Shown: piece after piece, positions 16,361 through 22,433 of the stretch | Layout of the letters: each line of letters opens with the position of its first letter | How positions within the stretch are numbered: position 1 is the first letter of the stretch | Notes under the pieces: model-generated | Seen by the model: only the letters and a program-made list of their open reading frames with translations | What the model was told of the DNA's origin: nothing | Database searches by the model: none | Translations under genes and position numbers: made by a program | From: CAYUPI01 sp964446585 | GTDB lineage: Bacteria > Verrucomicrobiota > Verrucomicrobiia > Limisphaerales > UBA8199 | Length of the DNA: 25,844 bases | Reading direction: 5' to 3' | Assembly: GCA_964446585.1 (NCBI GenBank) | Contig: CAYUPI010000072.1 | Coordinates: 1 to 25,844 of the forward strand

Positions 16361-16390
16361 TTCATTGGTGGATAATCCGCCGGTGAACCA
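16358..16390 (+). ncRNA. candidate structured RNA: 14-bp stem with 5-base loop
   Basis: Left arm 16358-16371 and right arm 16377-16390 form an uninterrupted 14-bp stem in + strand RNA, with loop ATAAT. Eleven pairs are Watson-Crick and three are U-G wobbles. The wobbles are allowed only in the + strand transcript; on the other strand they would be A-C mismatches. This asymmetry suggests an RNA hairpin, not a DNA operator. No U-tract follows, so it is not a standard terminator. It lies ~170-280 bases upstream of the alcohol dehydrogenase gene. Confidence 0.35.
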
Positions 16391-16516
16391 ACATATCAAT
16401 GCAATGGATAAAGGGTCGCCATCCTACTTTGGTAGGAGAGTTCTCTCCGTCTATTGTCCAGTTTCCAAACGCGTCCTGAGGAGTAAGGTTTGAGCAAATT
16501 CCAAAAGCAATAAGCG

Positions 16517-16561
16517 ATGAGCACGCTTACCACCAAGGACGGCACGCAAATCTATTGCAAC
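16517..16561 (+). pseudogene. 5' stub of an alpha/beta hydrolase (chloroperoxidase-like) gene
   Basis: ATG 16517 opens MSTLTTKDGTQIYCN, the characteristic first strand of non-haem chloroperoxidase-like alpha/beta hydrolases (usually followed by YKDWG and an HGWP oxyanion segment). After about 15 codons the similarity stops and no hydrolase sequence follows. The rest appears deleted, with the junction close to the start of the alcohol dehydrogenase reading frame. Confidence 0.55.
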
Positions 16562-16673
16562 TATGAATACCATGAATACAACATTAATCGAGGAGCCACC
16601 CAGCAAATCCAAACAGTCAAAGCCGCCGTCTGTTTCCGGAATCCAATCCCACCCAGGTTTCGAAAGTGAACAG

Positions 16674-17684
16674 GTGATCGATTATAGAGCATGGGTTGCG
16701 AAAGCGGCGAAACAGCCGATGGCGCTCGAAACCATTGACCTCGGACCGCTCGGCGCCGAAGACGTTGAAGTCGTGGTCGAACACTGCGGTCTGTGTCACT
16801 CCGATCTCTCCGTCTTGAACAATGAGTGGGGTATTTCGCAGTTTCCCGCGATTCTCGGCCACGAGGTCATCGGTCGGATCACGACCACAGGTCCGAATGC
16901 CAAGGGTCTGGCGATCGGACAGCGCGTCGGCATCGGATGGAACTCGGGTAGCTGCATGCACTGTCGCCAGTGCAAGTCGGGAAGCCATCACCTTTGCCCG
17001 CAAGTGCAGCCGACGATCGTCGGTCATCGCGGCGGGTTCGCGACCCACATCCGCTCGCACTGGGCCTGGGCCATCCCGCTGCCGGAAAAGCTGAATTTCG
17101 CCGAAGCCGGGCCGCTCATGTGCGGAGGCATCACCGTCTTCGCGCCGCTGGCGATGTACGCCAGGCCGACCGATCGCGTTGGCATCATCGGCATCGGCGG
17201 GCTGGGGCACATGGCCGTGAAGTTCGCCGCCGCGTACGGTTGCGACGTGACAGCGTTCACGTCGAGCGAGAGCAAGTTCGATGAAGCCAAAGGTTTCGGG
17301 GCAGACCACGTAGTTTGTAGCAAGGACTCGGCGGCGATCAAGAAACTGGGCGCAAGCTTCGACCTCCTGATCAGCACTGTCAACGTGAAGCTCGATTGGG
17401 ACGCGATGATCGGCACACTGGCGCCAAACGGCCGGCTGCATGACGTCGGCGCTGTCCTTGAACCGATGCCGATCCCGGCCTTCTCGCTCATCATGGAGCA
17501 GCGCAGCGTCTCAGGTTCGCCGACCGGCTCGCCGGTGGTAATCGAGAAGATGCTCGACTTCGCTTCACGGCACAATATCGCGCCTCAAACCGAGCACTTC
17601 CCGATGAGCAAGATCAACGAGGCTTTCGCCCGGCTTGAATCAGGTAAGGCCCGTTACCGCATCGTGCTGGACGCGGATTTCTGA
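16674..17684 (+). CDS. zinc-dependent NAD(P) alcohol dehydrogenase (YahK/CAD-like)
   Basis: A medium-chain alcohol/aldehyde oxidoreductase of the cinnamyl-alcohol-dehydrogenase-like group, which typically reduces aldehydes with NADPH in the cytoplasm. From the GTG at 16674 (VIDYRAWVAKAAKQPM, where relatives start) it has 336 residues. Catalytic zinc ligands are C41 and H63-E64 (GHE), with C150 in LMCGGIT. Structural zinc cysteines are C94, C97, C100 and C108. The dinucleotide motif is GIGGLG (173-178). An in-frame ATG at 16563 would add 37 low-complexity residues (PPSKSKQSKPP...) absent from the family and possibly created by the upstream deletion. It leads a compact + strand series, 55 bases before an SDR gene, and is close to proteobacterial-type sequences as I remember the family, which suggests acquisition by transfer. 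The substrate is unknown. Confidence 0.9.
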   Translation: MIDYRAWVAKAAKQPMALETIDLGPLGAEDVEVVVEHCGLCHSDLSVLNNEWGISQFPAILGHEVIGRITTTGPNAKGLAIGQRVGIGWNSGSCMHCRQCKSGSHHLCPQVQPTIVGHRGGFATHIRSHWAWAIPLPEKLNFAEAGPLMCGGITVFAPLAMYARPTDRVGIIGIGGLGHMAVKFAAAYGCDVTAFTSSESKFDEAKGFGADHVVCSKDSAAIKKLGASFDLLISTVNVKLDWDAMIGTLAPNGRLHDVGAVLEPMPIPAFSLIMEQRSVSGSPTGSPVVIEKMLDFASRHNIAPQTEHFPMSKINEAFARLESGKARYRIVLDADF

Positions 17685-17739
17685 TCGGCCTGGCCATCGA
17701 ATTCCCTTCAGTGGCTAGACGTTTTCGAGGCAAAAGAAC

Positions 17740-18468
17740 ATGAACACCCCACGGAAAACAGCCATCGTGTCTGGAGCATCGCAGGGGATTGGTGCGGGAA
17801 TTGTGAAACGGTTTGTCGAACGGGGTTTCAACGTGGTTGCCAATTCCCGCAAGGTGACCCAATCCACGGAGGTGGCAGCTTCCGACTTCATCGCACTGGT
17901 GGACGGCCACATCGGCGAGCCGGCAACGGCCGCCAGGATCGTCGAGACTGCGCTTTCCCGCTTCAAGTCGATCGACGTACTGGTCAATAATGCCGGCATC
18001 TTCTTCACCAAGCCGTTCACGGACTATACGGCCGAGGACTTCAAGTCGCTCGTCTCGACGAACCTCGAGGGCTTCCTGTATCTCACTCAACTCTCCATCA
18101 AGCAAATGTTGGCGCAGGAAATCGGCGGAAGCATCGTCACGATCACAGCAGCGCTCGCTCGCAACCCGATTCTGGGCGTGACGGCGTCGGTGCCGATGAT
18201 CACCAAGGGCGGTCTGGAGACGATTACACAGCACCTTGCGATGGAGTATGCGAAGGACTGCATCCGTGTGAACGCCGTCGCACCGGGCACAGCCTACACA
18301 CCGCTTCACCGCGAAACCTCCAAGCACGTGATGGAGAGCCTGTCGCCAATGGGTCGGCCATCGACGGTCAAGGAGATCGCGGACGCGGTCATGTTCCTGA
18401 CCGACGCCGCGACGGTCACTGGTGACATCCTGTACGTCGATGGCGGCGCTCATTTCGGCCGCTGGTAA
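17740..18468 (+). CDS. short-chain dehydrogenase/reductase family protein with altered active site
   Basis: A 242-residue classical-SDR fold. GAGG (17727-17730) sits 9 bases before the ATG. The cofactor motif is SGASQGIG (11-18), NNAG lies at 83-86, and the C-terminal part has RVNAVAPG and GDILYVDGGAHFGRW. The usual YxxxK is PMITK: Lys156 is kept but the position of the catalytic Tyr is Pro152, and the upstream Ser region reads VTITAALA with no serine. The protein may therefore bind NAD(P) without normal SDR chemistry, or use other residues. It lies between the alcohol dehydrogenase gene and the RidA genes with short gaps, so co-transcription is likely. SDR membership is certain; the activity is not. 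Confidence 0.9.
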   Translation: MNTPRKTAIVSGASQGIGAGIVKRFVERGFNVVANSRKVTQSTEVAASDFIALVDGHIGEPATAARIVETALSRFKSIDVLVNNAGIFFTKPFTDYTAEDFKSLVSTNLEGFLYLTQLSIKQMLAQEIGGSIVTITAALARNPILGVTASVPMITKGGLETITQHLAMEYAKDCIRVNAVAPGTAYTPLHRETSKHVMESLSPMGRPSTVKEIADAVMFLTDAATVTGDILYVDGGAHFGRW

Positions 18469-18486
18469 CTGATCGGAATATTCATC

Positions 18487-18591
18487 ATGACTACAAACAT
18501 AACAACCGCCGAGGACAGTCTCGCCCAGCTCGGTATCAAGCTCCCCGCGCCGATCCTCGTTCCGAGGGAGTCCGAGAGACGCCCATGGTGA
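18487..18591 (+). pseudogene. truncated 5' end of a second RidA-family gene
   Basis: A 34-codon frame starting MTTNITTAEDSLAQLGIKLPAP and ending at a TGA (18589-18591). The LxxLGIxLPAP segment is the RidA-family N-terminus and is repeated in the intact gene downstream (LGELGIALPAP); the DNA is similar too (about 18524-18549 versus 18682-18707). After LPAP the sequence leaves the family. It lies 18 bases after the SDR gene. It may still be translated as a short peptide but is best seen as a remnant. Confidence 0.65.
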
Positions 18592-18644
18592 ATGGCGAAA
18601 ATATTCGAATTGACGGAGGAGCGCATGCCGGCGCCAAGTGGTAA
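18558..18644 (+). pseudogene. 3' end of a lost SDR gene, out of frame with the RidA stub
   Basis: In the frame through 18585 the sequence reads MVNGENIRIDGGAHAGAKW then TAA (18642-18644). This is the typical C-terminal strand of SDR enzymes; compare GDILYVDGGAHFGRW at the end of the intact SDR gene just upstream. It runs into the RidA stub at about 18550-18580, so a deletion joined a RidA 5' end to an SDR 3' end. Confidence 0.6.
18615..18620 (+). promoter_or_regulatory. Shine-Dalgarno deciding the RidA start
   Basis: GGAGGA lies 4 bases before the ATG at 18625. It is also the Gly-Gly codon pair of the SDR remnant's conserved DGGA, so the intact RidA gene takes its ribosome binding site from the tail of a dead gene. 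It favours ATG 18625 over ATG 18592. Confidence 0.6.
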
Positions 18645-19119
18645 TAAACCTGTCGCTGGCGGTCCGGGTTCGCGTCTTGGCGAGCTCGGTATCGCGCTCC
18701 CTGCGCCCCCGACACCTTTGGGGGCCTACGTCGAGTCTTCGGATGTCGGGAATTTGCTCTTTCTGAGCGGAACCCTCCCGGTGGTGAAGCGGAACCTAGC
18801 CATTTCCGGCCGCCTGGGCGAAAACCTTTCGGTCAAGGAAGGTCAGGAAGCGGCGCGCATCGCTGCGCTCAATGCGCTGGCGGTCGCAAAGGAACACCTC
18901 GGCGATTTGGACCGACTCAAAAAGCTCATCAAGCTAACCGTCCTCATAGCGACGACCGAGCGATTCACCGAGCACGCACAGGTCGCAGATGGGGCGTCAA
19001 ACTTGTTCGCCGAGATTTTCGGACCACAGAGCGGCCACGTTCGATTGGTCTGTGGCGTTTATAGTTTGCCCATGGGCGCTCCGGTGATCGTTGACGCTAT
19101 CTTCGAAATTCAATATTAA
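18625..19119 (+). CDS. RidA/YjgF-family protein
   Basis: A 164-residue protein of the RidA (YjgF/YER057c/UK114) superfamily, whose best-known members hydrolyse reactive enamine/imine intermediates. Visible family features are LGELGIALPAPPTPLGAYV, a GNLLFLSGTLP strand, the helix QEAARIAALNALAVAKEHLGDLDRL, and the C-terminal GHVRLVCGVYSLPMGAPVIVDAIFEI. An Arg is present in HVR, but the Glu of the canonical RidA C-terminal strand is replaced by Asp, so it may belong to a non-deaminase branch. The start at 18625 is chosen from the strong GGAGGA. The first ~15 residues are unlike relatives and overlap the SDR remnant in another frame. It is followed after 21 bases by the first of two membrane protein genes. 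Confidence 0.88.
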   Translation: MPAPSGNKPVAGGPGSRLGELGIALPAPPTPLGAYVESSDVGNLLFLSGTLPVVKRNLAISGRLGENLSVKEGQEAARIAALNALAVAKEHLGDLDRLKKLIKLTVLIATTERFTEHAQVADGASNLFAEIFGPQSGHVRLVCGVYSLPMGAPVIVDAIFEIQY

Positions 19120-19140
19120 CCCAAGAAAGGCACATCAGTT

Positions 19141-19569
19141 ATGCCAGAATTCACCATGATACAGCGGGTGGCAATCTGCTTCACCTCTGGCGTTGCAGGC
19201 GCACTGGCGGTAGTCCTTTTCAGCCACGCACTGTTTCAGTTGGGGCTCAGCGCGAGACTCGGGGTAAAAGCCCCGGTCTCGTTGAAATCGCCGGATATAT
19301 ACCGGCCTCTCTTCTGGGGTGGGTTGTGGGGTATTCCGTTCGGGCTATTTATTGCAACCGCCTGGAATCACCTGTACCTCGTCGGCTTTCTATATGTCCT
19401 CGCCCCGCTACTCGCACTGTTCTTGTGCTTTCTGCCAATGGGCGGCGCGGGGTTTTTCGGGCTTCGGCAGGGAGGACCTAAGTTGACGCTCTACCTGCTG
19501 CTGATAAATCTGCCGTTCGGGATAGTCACTGCCTTGATCGCCAGGGCCATCATAGGAATGAAGCCTTAG
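19141..19569 (+). CDS. small four-helix membrane protein, paralog A
   Basis: A 142-residue hydrophobic protein of no family I recognise. About four membrane helices are expected: residues ~10-32, ~58-75, ~80-100 and ~116-138. Conserved blocks shared with the next gene are LGVKAP, LKSPDIYxPLFWGGLWG, FGLFI, LYLVGFLYVLAPL, GFFGL and NLPFGIVTALxARAIIG. The ATG at 19141 is 21 bases after the RidA stop, with AAGG a little far upstream. Position between RidA and TVP38 on the same strand suggests one transcript. The function is unknown. Confidence 0.8.
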   Translation: MPEFTMIQRVAICFTSGVAGALAVVLFSHALFQLGLSARLGVKAPVSLKSPDIYRPLFWGGLWGIPFGLFIATAWNHLYLVGFLYVLAPLLALFLCFLPMGGAGFFGLRQGGPKLTLYLLLINLPFGIVTALIARAIIGMKP

Positions 19570-19592
19570 GCATACAGCAAACAGAAATGAAT

Positions 19593-19597
19593 GAGGA
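19593..19597 (+). promoter_or_regulatory. Shine-Dalgarno deciding start of paralog B
   Basis: GAGGA lies 6 bases before the ATG at 19604, favouring it over the in-frame TTG at 19598. Confidence 0.55.
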
Positions 19598-19603
19598 TTG
19601 AAT

Positions 19604-20077
19604 ATGACTGAGCGAGATTTAGACGTAATGGAAAAAGACTTGAACGCGATGAAGAGCGCCTTGACCGTTGGCCAGCGTGCCGCGATCTGCTTCGCGGCGG
19701 GGGTCATCGGCGCAGCGACCGTGGTCGTTTGCAGCTACGTCCTCTTTTGGTTGGGAGTGAGTGAGGGACTCGGGGTGAAGGCCCCGCTCCCATTGAAATC
19801 GCCGGACATTTACAAGCCACTCTTCTGGGGCGGGCTCTGGGGCAGCCTGTTCGGACTATTTATAAAGACCGCCTGGCAGCGGCTGTATCTGGTCGGCTTT
19901 CTATATGTCCTGGCCCCGCTGACAGCACTCTTCCTGTTCTTTTTGCCGATGGCCGGCATGGGGTTTTTCGGGTTGCACAACGGGCCCAAGTTTACGGTTT
20001 ATCTTCTGCTGGTAAATCTGCCCTTCGGGATAGTCACCGCTTTAACCGCGAGGGCAATAATAGGTAAAAACCCATAA
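19604..20077 (+). CDS. small four-helix membrane protein, paralog B
   Basis: A 157-residue membrane protein clearly homologous to the preceding one along nearly its full length (roughly two thirds of residues identical by eye), so the two arose by tandem duplication. It differs mainly at the N-terminus, where a charged segment (TERDLDVMEKDLNAMKSA) precedes the first membrane helix. Shared blocks include LKSPDIYKPLFWGGLWG, LYLVGFLYVLAPLTALFLFFLPM and NLPFGIVTALTARAIIG. Both copies have intact frames and their own ribosome binding sites, so both are probably made. They could form a heteromeric membrane complex (inference). The role is unknown; the TVP38 gene follows after 30 bases. Confidence 0.8.
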   Translation: MTERDLDVMEKDLNAMKSALTVGQRAAICFAAGVIGAATVVVCSYVLFWLGVSEGLGVKAPLPLKSPDIYKPLFWGGLWGSLFGLFIKTAWQRLYLVGFLYVLAPLTALFLFFLPMAGMGFFGLHNGPKFTVYLLLVNLPFGIVTALTARAIIGKNP

Positions 20078-20107
20078 GCATCCCGGAAGGGATCTGAGTT
20101 CGGACGC

Positions 20108-20896
20108 ATGTCATCTGAAGGCTCCAATCCCGTTCAGACTCGGCCCGAACCCAGCGGGGTGGCGCAAGCGCAGGATACCCCTTCCAGCGTCAGATCGAGA
20201 TGGAAGTGGGTTCTGTACGTAGGCGCGGGCATCGGTATCGTGGCGGCATTGAAATACTTTCACGTCCAGGACCTGCTGAAATCAGCGCTTGACTGGATCG
20301 GCAAGCTTGGGCCGTGGGGGCCGGTCATTTTCGTTGGCCTCTACGTTGTGGCGACGGTGTTGTTCGTTCCAGGCTCGGTGCTCACGCTTGGGGCTGGGGC
20401 GGTGTTCGGCGTGGTTCTTGGCTCGGTGTGTGTGTCCATCAGCGCTACCCTGGGAGCCACGGCGGCTTTTCTGGTGGGCCGTTATCTGGCACGCGAGGCG
20501 ATCGCGCGGAAGATCGAGAAGAACGAGAAGTTCGCTACCATCGACCGTGCGGTCGCCGGTGAAGGTTGGAAGATCGTGCTGTTGACACGCCTCTCGCCGG
20601 TCTTTCCGTTTACTCTGCTGAACTATGCTTTTGGCCTCACGCGGGTGAAGTTGGGCCACTATGTACTGGCGTCGTGGATAGGAATGATTCCCGGCACGGT
20701 GATGTATGTCTATCTCGGCTCGCTGGTCAATGTCGGTGCTGGACATCGCCAGAGGACCACTGGCGAGTGGATTCTTTATGGAGTAGGCCTCCTGGCCACT
20801 GTTATAGTGACGGTATTCGTAACGCGTTTGGCGAAAAAGGCGTTGGCAAAGAAGATCGGTAGCACTGAGGCGGTGCAACCAACAAAGAAATCATGA
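20108..20896 (+). CDS. TVP38/TMEM64-family membrane protein (VTT domain)
   Basis: A 262-residue inner-membrane protein of the TVP38/TMEM64 (DedA-related, SNARE-associated/VTT) family. A soluble N-terminal ~35 residues and a first membrane helix (VLYVGAGIGIVAALKYF) precede the VTT core (~95-210). The core shows FVPGSVLTLGAGAVFGVVLG, GATAAFLVGRYLAR and LLTRLSPVFPFTLLNYAFGLT, the family's re-entrant loop and Gly/Pro signatures. A last helix ends in a Lys-rich tail. DedA-related proteins are linked to lipid-carrier or small-molecule transport; its substrate here is unknown. Its stop overlaps the next start by 4 bases (ATGA), which couples it to the flavoprotein gene. The pair is a frequent companion of arsenosugar genes. 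Confidence 0.9.
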   Translation: MSSEGSNPVQTRPEPSGVAQAQDTPSSVRSRWKWVLYVGAGIGIVAALKYFHVQDLLKSALDWIGKLGPWGPVIFVGLYVVATVLFVPGSVLTLGAGAVFGVVLGSVCVSISATLGATAAFLVGRYLAREAIARKIEKNEKFATIDRAVAGEGWKIVLLTRLSPVFPFTLLNYAFGLTRVKLGHYVLASWIGMIPGTVMYVYLGSLVNVGAGHRQRTTGEWILYGVGLLATVIVTVFVTRLAKKALAKKIGSTEAVQPTKKS

Positions 20897-22425
20897 GTGT
20901 CGCCTCAGGTCCCGTCTTGGTCAAACCGGCCGACGCGCACAATGCGCGGCTCGTGTCTTATGTTCACCCCTCTGATTGGCAGAATCCCGCCCCGGCGCAC
21001 TGCTACAACCTCGTCGTCATCGGCGCCGGGACAGCCGGGCTGGTGACTGCGGCCGGGGCGGCGGGCCTTGGGGCAAAGGTCGCGCTGGTTGAGAAACACC
21101 TTCTGGGCGGAGACTGCCTCAACGTGGGTTGCGTTCCCTCGAAAGCCATCATCCGCTCCGGACGCGCCGTGTTCGATGCAAGGGAGACAGCGGCCTTCGG
21201 CCTGCGGACAGGTTCGCCCGCTCAGGTGGATTTCCCGGCCGTCATGGAACGTATGCGCAAGCTTCGCGCGGATCTCAGCCCTAATGATTCAGCGCAGCGC
21301 TTTGCAAAGCTTGGCGTGGATGTGTTCCTGGGTGAGGCCCGCTTTGCCGGTCCGGATACGGTCGAGGTTGCAGGGAAGACTCTACGGTTTAAGCGTGGGG
21401 TCATCGCGACAGGTGCACGTGCGGTCGAACCGCCCATCCCGGGACTGGCTGAGGCCGGCTACCTGACCAACGAAACGATATTCAATCTTACTCAGTGTCC
21501 GGCCAGCCTTGCGGTTATCGGTGGCGGACCGATTGGTTGCGAGTTGGCGCAATGCTTTCAACGGCTGGGTTCCCAGGTCAGCGTGCTCCACAAAAATACG
21601 CACCTGCTCGACCGTGAGGACATGGAGGCAGCCGCGCTCGTGCAAAAGGCCTTCATGCGCGAGGAAATTGTGCTTCGCCTCAATGCGACGATTACGCGTG
21701 TCGAACGCAATGGCGGCGGGAAGATCATCTGGTACAAAACGCAGGGGAAAGAGGAAATTATCGTTGTGGATGAGATTCTGATCGGAGCAGGCCGTGCGCC
21801 GAACGTCGATGGGCTAAACCTGGAGGCTGCCGGCGTCCGGTATGACCGGCGCAAGGGCGTCCTTGTGAACGATTGTCTCCAAACCAGCAATCCGCACATT
21901 TATGGTGTCGGCGATGTTTGCCTGGCCTGGAAATTCACGCATGCCGCCGATTTTTCCGCCCGGCTGGTGATTCAGAACGCCCTATTCCTTGGCCGCAAAA
22001 AGGCAAGTGCGCTTACCATGCCCTGGTGCACCTACACCGATCCTGAAATTGCCCACGTCGGCCTTTACGAAGGCGACGCCCGCGAGCGCGGCATGGACGT
22101 GGACACGTACGTGCGCGAGTTCAAGGAGGTGGACCGTGCGATTCTGGATGGCGAGGAAGAGGGCTTTGTGAAAATTCACGTCAGGAAAGGCCACGATGAA
22201 ATCCTCGGTGCAACCATCGTTGCACGCCATGCCGGCGAAATGATCAGTGAAATCAGTGTGGCGATGACGTCAGGGATCGGTCTGGGCAAACTGGCCTCGG
22301 TAATTCATCCTTACCCGACGCAAGCCGAGGCGATCCGCCAATGCGGCGATGCTTACAATCGGACCCGATTGACGCCGACGGTGAAGAAATGGATGAGCCG
22401 CTGGCTGGCGTGGCAACGGCGCTGA
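20893..22425 (+). CDS. MerA/dihydrolipoamide-dehydrogenase-like FAD disulfide oxidoreductase
   Basis: A 510-residue class I pyridine nucleotide-disulfide oxidoreductase. After an N-terminal extension of ~35 residues come the FAD motif VVIGAGTAGL, the redox-active pair C75/C80 in GGDCLNVGCVPSK, the NAD(P) motif AVIGGGPIGCELAQ, the second FAD motif NPHIYGVGDV, and the dimerisation domain ending in HPYPTQAEA. Databases often call this type mercuric reductase, but it lacks the N-terminal heavy-metal (HMA) domain and the C-terminal cysteine pair that pass Hg(II) to the active site; it ends WMSRWLAWQRR. Mercury reduction is therefore unlikely. Translational coupling to TVP38 and the arsenosugar genes downstream suggest a redox job in the same process, perhaps on thiols or arsenicals (inference). 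The GT gene starts 8 bases later. Confidence 0.9.
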   Translation: MSVASGPVLVKPADAHNARLVSYVHPSDWQNPAPAHCYNLVVIGAGTAGLVTAAGAAGLGAKVALVEKHLLGGDCLNVGCVPSKAIIRSGRAVFDARETAAFGLRTGSPAQVDFPAVMERMRKLRADLSPNDSAQRFAKLGVDVFLGEARFAGPDTVEVAGKTLRFKRGVIATGARAVEPPIPGLAEAGYLTNETIFNLTQCPASLAVIGGGPIGCELAQCFQRLGSQVSVLHKNTHLLDREDMEAAALVQKAFMREEIVLRLNATITRVERNGGGKIIWYKTQGKEEIIVVDEILIGAGRAPNVDGLNLEAAGVRYDRRKGVLVNDCLQTSNPHIYGVGDVCLAWKFTHAADFSARLVIQNALFLGRKKASALTMPWCTYTDPEIAHVGLYEGDARERGMDVDTYVREFKEVDRAILDGEEEGFVKIHVRKGHDEILGATIVARHAGEMISEISVAMTSGIGLGKLASVIHPYPTQAEAIRQCGDAYNRTRLTPTVKKWMSRWLAWQRR

Positions 22426-22433
22426 GCTCCCGC

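Larger units (their letters stand above)
16094..16516. other. gene-poor stretch with two adjacent hairpins
   Basis: About 420 bases with no ORF that looks like a protein. The frames that are open here have biased composition and no family features. Two inverted repeats lie side by side (16282-16360 and 16358-16390; see separate entries). An alpha/beta hydrolase stub begins at 16517. Confidence 0.5.

Noticed and set aside
16358..16390. Intrinsic terminator
   Set aside because: The stem is strong but is followed by a mixed sequence (ACATATCAATG), with no run of T.
16093..16493. Open frames of 97 and 69 codons on the + strand and 60 on the - strand in the gap before the alcohol dehydrogenase
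   Set aside because: No ribosome binding site, no family resemblance and biased composition. The hairpins explain the conserved-looking words better.
16617..18453. Long antisense frames opposite the alcohol dehydrogenase and the SDR gene
   Set aside because: GC-rich codon shadows; the + strand proteins have full-length family matches.
20893..22425. Mercuric reductase (merA) as the name of the flavoprotein
   Set aside because: There is no HMA domain and no C-terminal cysteine pair, and no merR, merT or merP gene nearby.
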